This document shows, one piece after another, positions 38,512 to 47,244 of a DNA stretch of 64,000 nt (position 1 is its first letter; the number at the start of each line of letters is the position of its first letter). A program made the position numbers and the translations under genes. The notes under the pieces were generated by a model that saw nothing but the letters and a program-made list of their open reading frames with translations, searched no databases and was not told the DNA's origin. Origin of the DNA: Chromohalobacter israelensis (GTDB lineage Bacteria; Pseudomonadota; Gammaproteobacteria; Pseudomonadales; Halomonadaceae); the NCBI GenBank assembly GCA_000761475.1, contig JQNW01000002.1:186001-250000 (forward strand), given 5' to 3'.

Positions 38512-39864
38512 TCATGCCCGCGCCGTCGGCCAGCGGCGACGGGCGATCCACAGCGCCAGCAGCACGGCGGGAATGCCCATCGCGGCGCTCAGGGTGAAGA
38601 AGCCTGCGTAACCGGCGCTATCCACCACGAGTCCCGAAAACCCGCCCAGGAACTTGCCTGGCAGCGTCATCAGCGACGAAAACAGGGCGTACTGGGTGGC
38701 TGTGTAGGCGCGCGAGGTCAGGCTCGACAGGAAGGCGATGAAGATCGTGCTGGCCAGGCCATTGGCGAGGTTGTCGCCCATGATGGTGACGACCAGCATG
38801 GGAAGGTTGTGCCCCAGGTTCGCCAATGCCACGAACAGCAGGTTGGTCAATGCCGTGGCCAGCGCACCGATCACCAGCATGCGTCCCAACCCGTAACGCA
38901 CCACCAGCAAACCGCCGGCCACGCCGCCCAGGATGCTCATGGCGATGCCGAACACCTTGGTCACGTTGGCGATTTCCGACAGACTGAACCCGAGATCGAT
39001 ATACAGCGGGTTGGCCATCGCGGCCATGGCCAGGTCGCTGATGCGATACAGGCCGATGAGCAGCAGCAGCCACAGTGCCGTGCGCCCGTGGCGGGTGAAG
39101 AAGTCGGTGAACGGACAGACGATGGCGCCCATCACCCAGGCTCCGAGGCGACGGCGGCGCCGGGGAGCGTGTCGGTGACGGTGGAGAAAGCTGCGCACGC
39201 GCGGTTCGCTGGCGAGCTGCGCTCCCAGCGGCGAGCGCGGCGGTTCCGGCCTGATCAGCGTGGTGAGCATGCCTACGCCGACGAGTGCCGCCATGCTGGC
39301 ATAGGCCGCATGCCAGGAAAACGCGTCGGCGATATATAGCGCCCCTGCGCCGGCGGCGAGCAGTCCGCCCCGGTAGCCGATGATGTACATCGAGGCCATG
39401 GCGGCCTGGACGCTTTCCTCGGCGGATTCGATGCGATAGGCGTCAATGACGATATCCTGCGTCGCCGCGCCGAACGCCACGACCAGAGCCAGGCCGGCGA
39501 TCCAGCCGAGATGACCGAGGGGCGAGAGGCCGGCGAGGCCCAGCAAGCCGGCGGCGATCGTCATCTGCGCGCCCAGCATCCAGCCACGGCGTTGTCCCAG
39601 CCAGCGACACAGCACGGGCAGGGCGAGACGGTCCACCACCGGCGCCCAGACGATCTTGATCGAATACAGGATCCCGATCCACGAAAAGAAGCCGATGGCG
39701 GCGACTTCCACGCCGGCGTCGCGCAACCAGGCGGTGAGGGTCGAGAACACCAGCAAAAAGGGCAGGCCGGCGGCGAAGCCGAGAAACAGCATGGTGATGA
39801 CCGGCGCCTGTAGATAGGTCGCCAAGGCGTCGCGCCAGCGGCGGCGCTCGACAGGGTGAGTCAT
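38512..39864 (-). CDS. ampG: AmpG-family muropeptide MFS transporter
   Basis: Inner-membrane permease that imports anhydromuropeptides for cell-wall recycling and, in species with AmpR, indirectly governs beta-lactamase induction. About 450 residues with 12 or more hydrophobic helices; GFAAGLPFLLVFSTLTAWLRDAGVEVAAIGFFSWIG and WAPVVDRLALP are characteristic, as is ATQDIVIDAYRIE in the fourth/fifth helix region. A basic His/Arg-rich loop (HRHRHAPRRRRRLG) separates the two halves. The ATG is preceded by GGGAGGAACGG; the longer open frame is rejected. Confidence 0.92.
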   Translation of the reverse strand: MTHPVERRRWRDALATYLQAPVITMLFLGFAAGLPFLLVFSTLTAWLRDAGVEVAAIGFFSWIGILYSIKIVWAPVVDRLALPVLCRWLGQRRGWMLGAQMTIAAGLLGLAGLSPLGHLGWIAGLALVVAFGAATQDIVIDAYRIESAEESVQAAMASMYIIGYRGGLLAAGAGALYIADAFSWHAAYASMAALVGVGMLTTLIRPEPPRSPLGAQLASEPRVRSFLHRHRHAPRRRRRLGAWVMGAIVCPFTDFFTRHGRTALWLLLLIGLYRISDLAMAAMANPLYIDLGFSLSEIANVTKVFGIAMSILGGVAGGLLVVRYGLGRMLVIGALATALTNLLFVALANLGHNLPMLVVTIMGDNLANGLASTIFIAFLSSLTSRAYTATQYALFSSLMTLPGKFLGGFSGLVVDSAGYAGFFTLSAAMGIPAVLLALWIARRRWPTARA

Positions 39865-39919
39865 CCGTTCCTCCCGTGAGCGAGCCGCCGGGCGCGGCTC
39901 GGACATGAACCCGACACAA

Positions 39920-39928
39920 TGCTAGAAT
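39920..39928 (+). promoter_or_regulatory. Extended minus-10 promoter of rfaH
   Basis: TGCTAGAAT, an extended minus-10 element, about 95 bases before the rfaH ATG. A poor minus-35 (TCGGAC) lies 18 bases upstream of the hexamer. Confidence 0.45.
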
Positions 39929-40023
39929 GCGGCAGTTTGCACTGCGGTGGCCTGCGTTCCAGGCGAAGGCCGGAACCGTTGGTTGCGTACCGTGGCATAC
40001 CCCGACGATGAAGGCCAGAGGAC

Positions 40024-40572
40024 ATGACCGATCAGCTCGACCCCGTTGCCTCCGACGATACGGCGGCGCGCCCACGCTGGTATGTGGTGCAGTGCAAGGG
40101 AGGCGAATCCTTTCGCGCCGGCGAGCACTTGACCAATCAAGGCTATCGCGTCTTCCATCCGGTGCTCGAGGTGCAGAAGAAACGCCGCAACAAGCTGGTA
40201 TGGATCGCCGAGCCCCTGTTTCCGCATTACCTTTTCATCCATCTCGACCGGGTGGCGAGCAACTGGCGCCCCATCCGCTCCACGCGCGGGGTGCTGAAGC
40301 TGGTGGGATTCGGCGATGAGCCGCTGCCGGTGCCGGATGCGCTGATCGAGACGCTGGCCGCGCGTGCCCATCTCGACGAGGCGAGCCGGACGTCGGGAAA
40401 TGCCTACTTCCGGCCGGGCGAGATCGTCGAGATCACCGAAGGTCCCTTCCAGGCACTGCAGGCCGTATTCGATACCCAGCAGGGCGATGAACGGGCCATC
40501 GTGCTGCTCAATATGCTGCACCATCAGCAACGTCTCGAGTTGCCGGTGGGGCATCTGCGCCGTTCGACCTGA
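40024..40572 (+). CDS. rfaH: Transcription antitermination factor RfaH
   Basis: NusG paralogue recruited to RNA polymerase at ops sites, raising expression of long surface-polysaccharide and conjugation operons. 182 residues: an NGN domain starting at WYVVQCKGGESFRAGEHLTNQGYRVFHPV, with the PLFPHYLFIHLD strand and WRPIRSTRGVLKLVGFG, then a short linker and a C-terminal KOW-type domain (FRPGEIVEITEGPFQALQAVFD). The loop contents and absence of a NusG-type neighbourhood (secE, rplK) separate it from NusG. No ops-dependent operon is in the window. Confidence 0.92.
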   Translation: MTDQLDPVASDDTAARPRWYVVQCKGGESFRAGEHLTNQGYRVFHPVLEVQKKRRNKLVWIAEPLFPHYLFIHLDRVASNWRPIRSTRGVLKLVGFGDEPLPVPDALIETLAARAHLDEASRTSGNAYFRPGEIVEITEGPFQALQAVFDTQQGDERAIVLLNMLHHQQRLELPVGHLRRST

Positions 40573-40634
40573 AGGCGATCCGCGATCGCGCCCGTCACCT
40601 CATCCTCACATCGTCATCCAGTTCAGGAGTCAGC

Positions 40635-41141
40635 ATGCGTATCTCGCCGCAACACGTCGTTCGTCTGCACTATACGTTGCGCGACCCACAAGGCCAGCTT
40701 CTCGATGATTCGCGACGCCGCGAGGAACCCCTCGAGTATCTGCACGGCCATGACAATATCCTGCCCGGCCTGGAGGCGGCGCTGGCGGGGCGGGCTGCCG
40801 GTGATGCATGCGCCATTCATCTCGCTCCCGAGGACGCCTACGGGCCGCATTTGCCCGAGCGCGTACAGCGCGTGTCGCGTACGGCGTTTCCTGGCGTCGA
40901 GCATTTGTCGCCCGGCATGCGTTTTCAGGCCCAGGGGCCGGATGGCCCGCGCACGGTGACGTTGCTGGAGGTAGGAGACACCCAGGTCAAGGTGGACACC
41001 AACCATCCCCTGGCGGGTCAGTCCCTCGACTATCAGGTCGAGATTCTCGAGGTGCGTCCGGCGACCCGGGCGGAACTGGCCAAGGGGCATCCGCTAGCTG
41101 CCGACGTGACGGCGGCGGAGGTGGAGGATCGCAAGGCGTGA
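40635..41141 (+). CDS. slyD: SlyD-type FKBP peptidyl-prolyl isomerase
   Basis: FKBP-fold prolyl isomerase with an insert-in-flap chaperone domain. 168 residues: VVRLHYTLRDPQGQLLDDS, PLEYLHGHDNILPGLEAALAG and the flap insert around VQRVSRTAFPGVEHLSPGMRF align with SlyD, and TNHPLAGQSLDYQVEILEV closes the FKBP domain. The His/Cys-rich metal-binding tail of E. coli SlyD is missing; the protein ends in a short acidic stretch. The substrate is probably folding proteins generally. It follows rfaH by 62 bases and may be cotranscribed with it. Confidence 0.88.
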   Translation: MRISPQHVVRLHYTLRDPQGQLLDDSRRREEPLEYLHGHDNILPGLEAALAGRAAGDACAIHLAPEDAYGPHLPERVQRVSRTAFPGVEHLSPGMRFQAQGPDGPRTVTLLEVGDTQVKVDTNHPLAGQSLDYQVEILEVRPATRAELAKGHPLAADVTAAEVEDRKA

Positions 41142-41159
41142 TGCTTGGGGCGGCGTGCG

Positions 41160-43241
41160 TCATCGCCCCGATGGCGTGTCCAGGCGACGCAGGAAGGCGT
41201 CTACCGGTTCGGGGCGCGCCAGGTAATACCCTTGCAGGAAATCGACGCCGTTGGTGACCAGATAGTCCTGCTGAAATGCGCTCTCGATGCCTTCGGCCAC
41301 CACGCGCAGCTCCAGAGCCTTGCCAAGCGCGATGATCGAGCGTACCAGGGGCGCGTCCTGGCGTTCCTTGATGGCGTCGACGAAGATCTTGTCGATCTTG
41401 ATCTCGTCGACCTGGAAATCCTGCAGATAGCGCAGCGACGAGTAGCCGGTGCCGAAGTCGTCCAGGGCAAGACGAATGCCCAGTGCCCGCAGTGCGTTGA
41501 GCCGGCTGGCGACGCCCGGCGTCACCAGCAGGGACTCGACGACCTCCAGGATCAGCCGGTGAGGCGCGAAACCATGTCGGTCGAGCAGGTGCGTCAGGGT
41601 CGTGATGAACGCATCGTCATGCAGCTGCTGCACCGAGACGTTGACCGAGAGGGTCAGGTCGCTGTCGCGCAGCACGCCGCCGAGCAGGGCGCAAGCTTGT
41701 TCGAGGACCCACTGCCCCATGGGGCGGATCAGCCCGCTGTGCTCGGCTTCGGCGATGAAGCTGCCGGGCGCCAGCAGGCCTTCGCGCGGGTGCTGCCAGC
41801 GCAGCAGCACCTCGGCGCCGGCCAGCCGGCCCGAGGTATCGAATTGTCCCTGCAGGTAAAGACGCAGTTGCTGCGTGTCGAGCGCCGTACGCAGCTCGCG
41901 TTCCAGACGGCTCAGGCGATGCTCCCAGTCACTCAGCTGGCTGGTGTAGAAGGCCAGATGGTGGGGCAGGGTTTCGCGGGCATGCTGTACGGCGAGTTCG
42001 GCACGTTGCAGCAGGGATTCGATGTCGCTGGCGTCGTAGGGGTAACGCGTCACGCCGATGTTGAAGCGCAACTGGCAGGGAGTGCCGAAGACGCGCCAGG
42101 TGCCATCCCCGAGGGTCAGCAGCCGCTGCAGGCAGTAACGGCGCAACGAGTCGTCGGTCTGGCCGGGAATCGTGATCAACAGCCGGTTGGCCGGAAGACG
42201 CCCGATGAGAATTTCGCCTTGCAGCTCGGTCAGGCGCTCCTTGAGCTTGTCCGCCACCTGACGGATCGCCTCGTCCCCGGCCTGTTGCCCCAGTGTCTCG
42301 TTGATATGACTGAGTCCGCCGAGGCGTATCACCAGGAGATGGAAGGGATCATGGCTCCGGATCAGGGCGTGAAGACGCTCGAGCAGTCCCTTCAACGTCG
42401 CCAGGTCGGAGACTTCGTCATGGTGCAACTGACGATACAGGTCGTGTTCGACCTCGCGCCGGCGCAGGGATTCGGAAAATTGCGACAACAATCCCGCGAA
42501 GCCCATCAGGCTGGTGATTTCATCGCCCTGCCATTCACGCGGATGCGTCGATTCGCAGCAAATTGCGCCGCGCAACTCGCCGCCGACGAAAATGCCGACG
42601 TCCAGCATGGCCTGAATGCGATTGTCCCGAAGGTAGTCGCGCAGGCCGGCTAGCCGTTCGTCGTGCTGAGCGTCGGAGGTGACCAGACAAGGGTTGCACG
42701 TCAGCGATGCAAGATAGCCATCCAGCCCGTTGGGGGGCAGTCGCAAGCCATTGAGTGAGTCGATGAGGGACATGCGACAGGTCAGGGCGCGGTCTTCGTC
42801 GAGGAACCACAGGCCGGCACGCTCGACGCCGAGCACTTCGGCGGTGGTATGGAGCAAGGCCCGCAGGAAGGCATCCTCGTCCAGATCGCGTTGCAAAAGC
42901 TCGCGCATGCGGCGCCAGGCTTCCTGCTGATCCGCCTGGCGCTGCTGGGCGTTCAGCAAGGCTTGCCACTGGCGAATGCTGTCCCGCGTCTGGCGGGCCA
43001 TGCGCCGCAGGAGCAATGTCGCCAGCAGGATCACGCCGCCGATCACGATGAGCAGCCCCGTCATGCTGCCATCGAAAAACAGCGACATGAGCACGGCCAG
43101 TCCGCTGCCCGCCACCAGGGCGCAGAAGAGCGCGATATTGCGTCGATGCTCGCCACGCAAATGGTGCAACCGACGGACGATGTCGGAAATCATGCGTGAC
43201 ACCGGTCGTGGTCGGGGAAGAGGGAAACCGTCATGCGCCAT
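41160..43241 (-). CDS. Membrane GAF / degenerate GGDEF / EAL protein (cyclic di-GMP phosphodiesterase candidate)
   Basis: About 693 residues. Two membrane helices near the N-terminus (IALFCALVAGSGLAVLMSLFF and GLLIVIGGVILLATLLL), a coiled linker, a GAF-type sensor domain about residues 100-240, a GGDEF-like domain whose GG(D/E)EF motif is gone (GRLPANRLLI at that position), and a C-terminal EAL domain. EAL itself reads EVL, but the other metal and catalytic residues look present: N in LSVNVS, E in LEVVES, DDFGTGYSS, K in IKIDKIF, E in VAEGIES and Q in LQGYYLARP. It could therefore still hydrolyse cyclic di-GMP, with the GGDEF part regulatory. The start is uncertain (alternatives 43193 and 43268). 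Confidence 0.88.
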   Translation of the reverse strand: MAHDGFPLPRPRPVSRMISDIVRRLHHLRGEHRRNIALFCALVAGSGLAVLMSLFFDGSMTGLLIVIGGVILLATLLLRRMARQTRDSIRQWQALLNAQQRQADQQEAWRRMRELLQRDLDEDAFLRALLHTTAEVLGVERAGLWFLDEDRALTCRMSLIDSLNGLRLPPNGLDGYLASLTCNPCLVTSDAQHDERLAGLRDYLRDNRIQAMLDVGIFVGGELRGAICCESTHPREWQGDEITSLMGFAGLLSQFSESLRRREVEHDLYRQLHHDEVSDLATLKGLLERLHALIRSHDPFHLLVIRLGGLSHINETLGQQAGDEAIRQVADKLKERLTELQGEILIGRLPANRLLITIPGQTDDSLRRYCLQRLLTLGDGTWRVFGTPCQLRFNIGVTRYPYDASDIESLLQRAELAVQHARETLPHHLAFYTSQLSDWEHRLSRLERELRTALDTQQLRLYLQGQFDTSGRLAGAEVLLRWQHPREGLLAPGSFIAEAEHSGLIRPMGQWVLEQACALLGGVLRDSDLTLSVNVSVQQLHDDAFITTLTHLLDRHGFAPHRLILEVVESLLVTPGVASRLNALRALGIRLALDDFGTGYSSLRYLQDFQVDEIKIDKIFVDAIKERQDAPLVRSIIALGKALELRVVAEGIESAFQQDYLVTNGVDFLQGYYLARPEPVDAFLRRLDTPSGR

Positions 43242-43389
43242 CCTGCGTTGTGTCGAAAGGGGCCGCACTCGTCGGTGGCCTGGCGATACATCGCCCTCCG
43301 CAGATCCATCTTGTCAGTGAATCAGGGGTGGAGGGAAGCACGGTCGGGGTGCGGTTGTGCACCCCGACGGTCGTCAACGCGCGGAGGCT

Positions 43390-45117
43390 TCACTTCGCGA
43401 TGCGTTCACGCAGAAAGCTCAGCAGCCCTTCCGTGGGAACCATGGTGACGTCGCTGTCGCGCCGTCCCTTGTATTCCAGCTCATCGTTATCGAGGCCGCG
43501 ATCGCCGATCACGACGCGGTGCGGAATGCCGATGAGTTCCTGGTCGGCGAACTTGACACCGGGCCGCAGGTCGCGGTCGTCGATCAGGACATCGAAGCCG
43601 GCATCGCTGAGCTGCTGATACAAGGTGTCGGCGTATTCGCGGACCCGTTCCGACTTGTGGGCGTTCATGGGCACCAGAGCGATCTCGAACGGGGCGATGG
43701 CATCCGGCCAGATGATCCCGCCGGCGTCGTGATTCTGCTCGATGGCGGCGGCGACCACGCGGGTCACGCCGATGCCGTAGCAGCCCATCAGCAGGGGTAC
43801 GGCCTGGCCGTTGTCGTCGAGCACGGTCGCATTCATCGCCGTGGAATACTTGGTGCCCAGCTGGAAGACGTGACCGACTTCGATGCCACGGGCGATGGAC
43901 AGCGTGCCCTGGCCGTCCGGCGAGGGGTCGCCCTCGACCACGTTGCGCAGGTCGGCCACCTTGGGCAGGGCGACGTCGCGCTCCCAGTTGATGCCGAAGT
44001 AGTGCTGGCCGTCGATGTTCGCGCCGGCGCCGAAGTCGCTCATCAGCGCCACGCTGCGGTCGATGATCAGCGGCATATCGAGGTTCACCGGGCCGAGTGA
44101 GCCGGGGCCGGCGCCCACCGCCGCGCGAATTTCCTCCTCGCTGGCCATGGTCAGGGGCGCGGCGACCTCGGGGAGGTTCTCGGCCTTGACCTCATTGAGC
44201 TCGTGATCGCCACGCACCAGCAGCGCGATCAGACCGCCCTCGGCGGCGTGCACCATCAGCGTCTTGATGGTCTTCTCGATGGGCAGGCCGTGCTGCTCGA
44301 CCAGGGTGGCGATGGTGCGCGCATTCGGCGTGTCGACCAGACGCAACGTTTCCTGGGGGGCGGGGCGCTCCGCTGTCTCGCCGAGCGGCACAGGCAGCGC
44401 CTCGGCTTTCTCCATGTTGGCGGCGTAGGAGGACGAGGTGGAAAAGACCACGGCATCCTCGCCGGAGTCGGCGAGTACCTGAAACTCGTGGGAGCCGGTA
44501 CCGCCGATATCGCCGTTGTCTGCCTCGACGGCGCGGAAATCCAGCCCCAGGCGCGTGAAGATGCGCATGTAGGCGTCATACATGGCATCGTAGGAGCGTT
44601 GCAGGCCGGCCTGGTCGATATCGAAGGAGTAGGCATCCTTCATGATGAACTCGCGGGCGCGCATGACCCCGAAACGCGGGCGCGTCTCGTCGCGGAACTT
44701 GGTCTGGATCTGGTAGAAGTTGGAGGGCAACTGCTTGTACGAGCGTATTTCGTTGCGCACCAGGTCGGTGATCACTTCCTCGTGCGTCGGGCCATAGCAG
44801 AAATCGCGCTCGTGACGGTCGCGAATGCGCAACAACAGGTTGCCGTACTGATCCCAGCGTCCGGACTCCTGCCACAGTTCCGCCGGCTGGATCGACGGCA
44901 TCAGCACTTCCTGGGCGCCGGCGCGATTCATTTCCTCGCGCACGATGTTCTCGACCTTGCGAAGGGTGCGAAGTCCCAAGGGTAGCCAGGTATAGAGCCC
45001 CGAACTCAGGCGGCGGATCATGCCCGCGCGCAGCATCAGCTGATGGCTGACGATATCGGCGTCGGCAGGGGTTTCCTTGAGGGTGGAGATCAGCAATTGA
45101 CTGGCGCGCATGGACAA
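43390..45117 (-). CDS. proS: Prolyl-tRNA synthetase (bacterial type with editing domain)
   Basis: Class II synthetase charging tRNA-Pro. 575 residues, starting [26 protein letters not shown] or two residues earlier. Motif 2 region [24 protein letters not shown] and motif 3 [17 protein letters not shown] are intact. The INS/YbaK-like editing domain occupies roughly residues 225-400 ([39 protein letters not shown]). The C-terminal anticodon-binding domain begins after about residue 470. Single gene. Confidence 0.98.
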   Translation of the reverse strand: MSMRASQLLISTLKETPADADIVSHQLMLRAGMIRRLSSGLYTWLPLGLRTLRKVENIVREEMNRAGAQEVLMPSIQPAELWQESGRWDQYGNLLLRIRDRHERDFCYGPTHEEVITDLVRNEIRSYKQLPSNFYQIQTKFRDETRPRFGVMRAREFIMKDAYSFDIDQAGLQRSYDAMYDAYMRIFTRLGLDFRAVEADNGDIGGTGSHEFQVLADSGEDAVVFSTSSSYAANMEKAEALPVPLGETAERPAPQETLRLVDTPNARTIATLVEQHGLPIEKTIKTLMVHAAEGGLIALLVRGDHELNEVKAENLPEVAAPLTMASEEEIRAAVGAGPGSLGPVNLDMPLIIDRSVALMSDFGAGANIDGQHYFGINWERDVALPKVADLRNVVEGDPSPDGQGTLSIARGIEVGHVFQLGTKYSTAMNATVLDDNGQAVPLLMGCYGIGVTRVVAAAIEQNHDAGGIIWPDAIAPFEIALVPMNAHKSERVREYADTLYQQLSDAGFDVLIDDRDLRPGVKFADQELIGIPHRVVIGDRGLDNDELEYKGRRDSDVTMVPTEGLLSFLRERIAK

Positions 45118-45258
45118 GCGGTTCCTTGGATTCGAGGCCTAACATCGCGTCGCTCGAAAGCGGCGCAGCAGATGGGGCTATTGTACGGTCAAGGCGTTAA
45201 CGCGGCAAAAGCGATGACTCGACGCCGCCCAAGTGGGCGGTCGCTCGGGTGGCGAACA

Positions 45259-45852
45259 TCAGGCCAATGCCTTGAGCCAGAATACCATGCGCTTGTCGGT
45301 GGCCTGTTCGCTATCCACGTCCTTCCAGGCAAAGTGCGTATACAGGTCGGGGCGGCGCTGATAGCCATGGCGTTCCCAGAAGGGGGCCAGGGGGCGGTGA
45401 CCCACCGGGCGTCGCGGATGCGCCGGGTCGCGTTCCACCGCGCAGAACGCCGCCACATCGAAGCCTCGGGCCTGGACATGTGACTCGCGTTCGTGCATGA
45501 AGGCCTTGCCGATGCCCCGGCCTCGATATTCCGGGCGCAATACCGACTCCCCGTAATAAAATACGCGCGCTGGCGCGGGTCCCTGGTGTTCGAAAGGGGC
45601 ACGAAACTCCTCGCATTCGTCGGCCAGCGGCTGGCCCGTGGCGGCGCCGATCACGGTATCGTCCGCGAAGGCCAGCACGAAAAGGCTGGCGGGATTGTCG
45701 GCGTAACGGGCCAGGTAGCGGGCTTCGTACTCCGCATCGCCATCGTAAAGATAGGGGTAGTCACGAAACACCTGAATGCGCAGTGCGGCGAGAGCGTCGA
45801 GATACGGCACGATGTCGCGACCTTGACAGACCTTCAGCGTGACCGCTGCCAT
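45259..45852 (-). CDS. GNAT-family N-acetyltransferase
   Basis: 197-residue acetyl-CoA-dependent acetyltransferase of the GNAT fold. The acetyl-CoA pyrophosphate loop is SVLRPEYRGRGIGKAFMHERE near residue 115-135, the R/Q-x-x-G-x-G/A pattern. The start ATG is preceded by GGGAGATGTC, and the longer open frame is rejected. Acceptor substrate unknown; the large insert with AHPRRPVGHRPLAPFWERHGYQ near the C-terminus is found in uncharacterised GNAT proteins of gammaproteobacteria. Divergent from the lipoprotein gene at 46016. Confidence 0.85.
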   Translation of the reverse strand: MAAVTLKVCQGRDIVPYLDALAALRIQVFRDYPYLYDGDAEYEARYLARYADNPASLFVLAFADDTVIGAATGQPLADECEEFRAPFEHQGPAPARVFYYGESVLRPEYRGRGIGKAFMHERESHVQARGFDVAAFCAVERDPAHPRRPVGHRPLAPFWERHGYQRRPDLYTHFAWKDVDSEQATDKRMVFWLKALA

Positions 45853-46015
45853 GACATCTCCCGATCGAAGGGGTTCTGCTGTGCGGGCGATTGCGCTCAC
45901 ACGTCGTCGCGCTTTGCGATATGCTTTCGCGCACAGCGTACGTCTCCACGCCCGCTGTCGTGGCGACGTCGCCTTTTCCGACAGTGACGTATAACGCATA
46001 GGATAAGAGGAGAGG

Positions 46016-46474
46016 ATGATGAACGCCATGAACCGCTGGACGTCTCCCAGGGCCCGCCGCTGGATCGCTGGGTTGACCATCGTGGCCACCACCACGACGT
46101 TGGCGGGCTGCGGGAGCATCTTCTATCCCGAGCGCAAGGGGCAGCCGAGCGGCCGGATCGACCCGGCGGTGGCGATCGCCGACGGGGTGGGCCTGCTGTT
46201 TTACATCATCCCCGGTGTCATCGCGTACGCCATCGACTTCTCCAATGGCACGATCTATCTACCGAGTCGGGATACCGCCGCGGTGAATACGCTGCATTTC
46301 GATGACGAACTGGATGCACGAACGCTCGAGTCGATGCTGGCGGAGCAGGCCGGTCAGCCGGTGCGACTCGATGACGAACTGGTGCGAGTCGAGCGTGTCG
46401 CGTCTCGCGACGAAGCGATCGCGCTGGTACGCATGTCGGGTGTCTATGACAGCGAGCGCTTGGCTTCCATGTAG
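46016..46474 (+). CDS. Putative outer- or inner-membrane lipoprotein
   Basis: 152 residues with an N-terminal signal and lipobox TLAGC (lipidated Cys about residue 32). The mature part begins GSIFYPERKGQPSGRIDPAVAIADGVGLLFYIIPGVIAYAIDFSNGTIYLP, a block I recall from many uncharacterised gammaproteobacterial lipoproteins: two hydrophobic stretches follow the lipid anchor, which is unusual. The C-terminal 60 residues are acidic and variable. A GAGGAGAGG ribosome site lies directly before two ATGs (46016 and 46019). The function is unknown. Confidence 0.82.
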   Translation: MMNAMNRWTSPRARRWIAGLTIVATTTTLAGCGSIFYPERKGQPSGRIDPAVAIADGVGLLFYIIPGVIAYAIDFSNGTIYLPSRDTAAVNTLHFDDELDARTLESMLAEQAGQPVRLDDELVRVERVASRDEAIALVRMSGVYDSERLASM

Positions 46475-46526
46475 GTCGAGCGGCGGCAGCGGTGCTGCTT
46501 GAAGGCGCTACACGAATGCCTTCCTG

Positions 46527-46976
46527 TCAGAAGTGGCTCTCCTGAAGGATCCGGTACTCGGCCCCTTTCTGCTCTACCAGGGAAACCAGCAGGGGCCGGG
46601 TATCGGCAAGCATGACGTTCAGTGCGACGCGACAATGCTGCAGGGCATGGCGTGCGCGTTGCTGACATGCCCACAGCAGTCGATAGGCCATGACGTTCTC
46701 GGTGACGAAAAACTGTGGCGTCGCCCGATCTGTCACCGGAAGCATGCGCGGAAGAGGGAGCCGGGCGAGGGCATCGTGTCGCTGCAAGGTCTCGCAGCGT
46801 TGCTGGCATTCGTCAGCGAGCACCTCCATCAGCCGACTCATTCCGCGGTGATGCGTCAACAAGCGAAGCGCCAGGCATCGATAGTCACGCGCCGTCGACG
46901 CCTCATGCATGAGTAGAGAACACGAAAGAGCGACGGGTGTGCCAACCATGACGTCCTGAGCGCGGGCGTGTTGCAT
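46527..46976 (-). CDS. Helical protein of unknown function, divergent from the FNR-like regulator
   Basis: I do not recognise this 149-residue protein. It is predicted all-helical and soluble, with Cys and His residues spread along helices (SLLMHEASTARDYRCLALRLLTHHRG, MEVLADECQQRCETLQRHDAL, LLWACQQRARHALQHC), reminiscent of four-helix bundle or ferritin-like proteins but without a clear diiron pattern. The start ATG is preceded by AGGAGACCC; the longer open frame is rejected. It faces the FNR-family gene across a 268-base divergent region, and a TTGAT half-site stands between them, so it may be a target of that regulator. Confidence 0.72.
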   Translation of the reverse strand: MQHARAQDVMVGTPVALSCSLLMHEASTARDYRCLALRLLTHHRGMSRLMEVLADECQQRCETLQRHDALARLPLPRMLPVTDRATPQFFVTENVMAYRLLWACQQRARHALQHCRVALNVMLADTRPLLVSLVEQKGAEYRILQESHF

Positions 46977-47110
46977 CTCGGGTCTCCTCGGCGAGCCGGA
47001 TAAAAGGCATTCTTGTGTGATCGCATGCACGTCGACTTCCGTGTGCAGATTCGACACGACAAGGATATGACCGGATGGAGACAGCATAGTGCGAATTGCC
47101 TCACATGACT

Positions 47111-47124
47111 TTGATGAGTGTCAT
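47111..47124. promoter_or_regulatory. Candidate FNR/ANR-type operator
   Basis: TTGATGAGTGTCAT matches TTGAT-N4-ATCAA perfectly in the left half and 3 of 5 in the right half. It lies in the divergent region between the 149-residue helical protein and the FNR-like gene. A weak match; listed because the regulator's recognition helix is FNR-type. Confidence 0.35.
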
Positions 47125-47244
47125 GCGCCGTGACAATTCGTATACCGCATGAGAAAAATCAGTCACACAAACACGAATATCAAACTGTTCTCAAAGAGGC
47201 TCTCCCGCATACTTGAAACTCGATTCAGACGCGGGGAGTCAACC

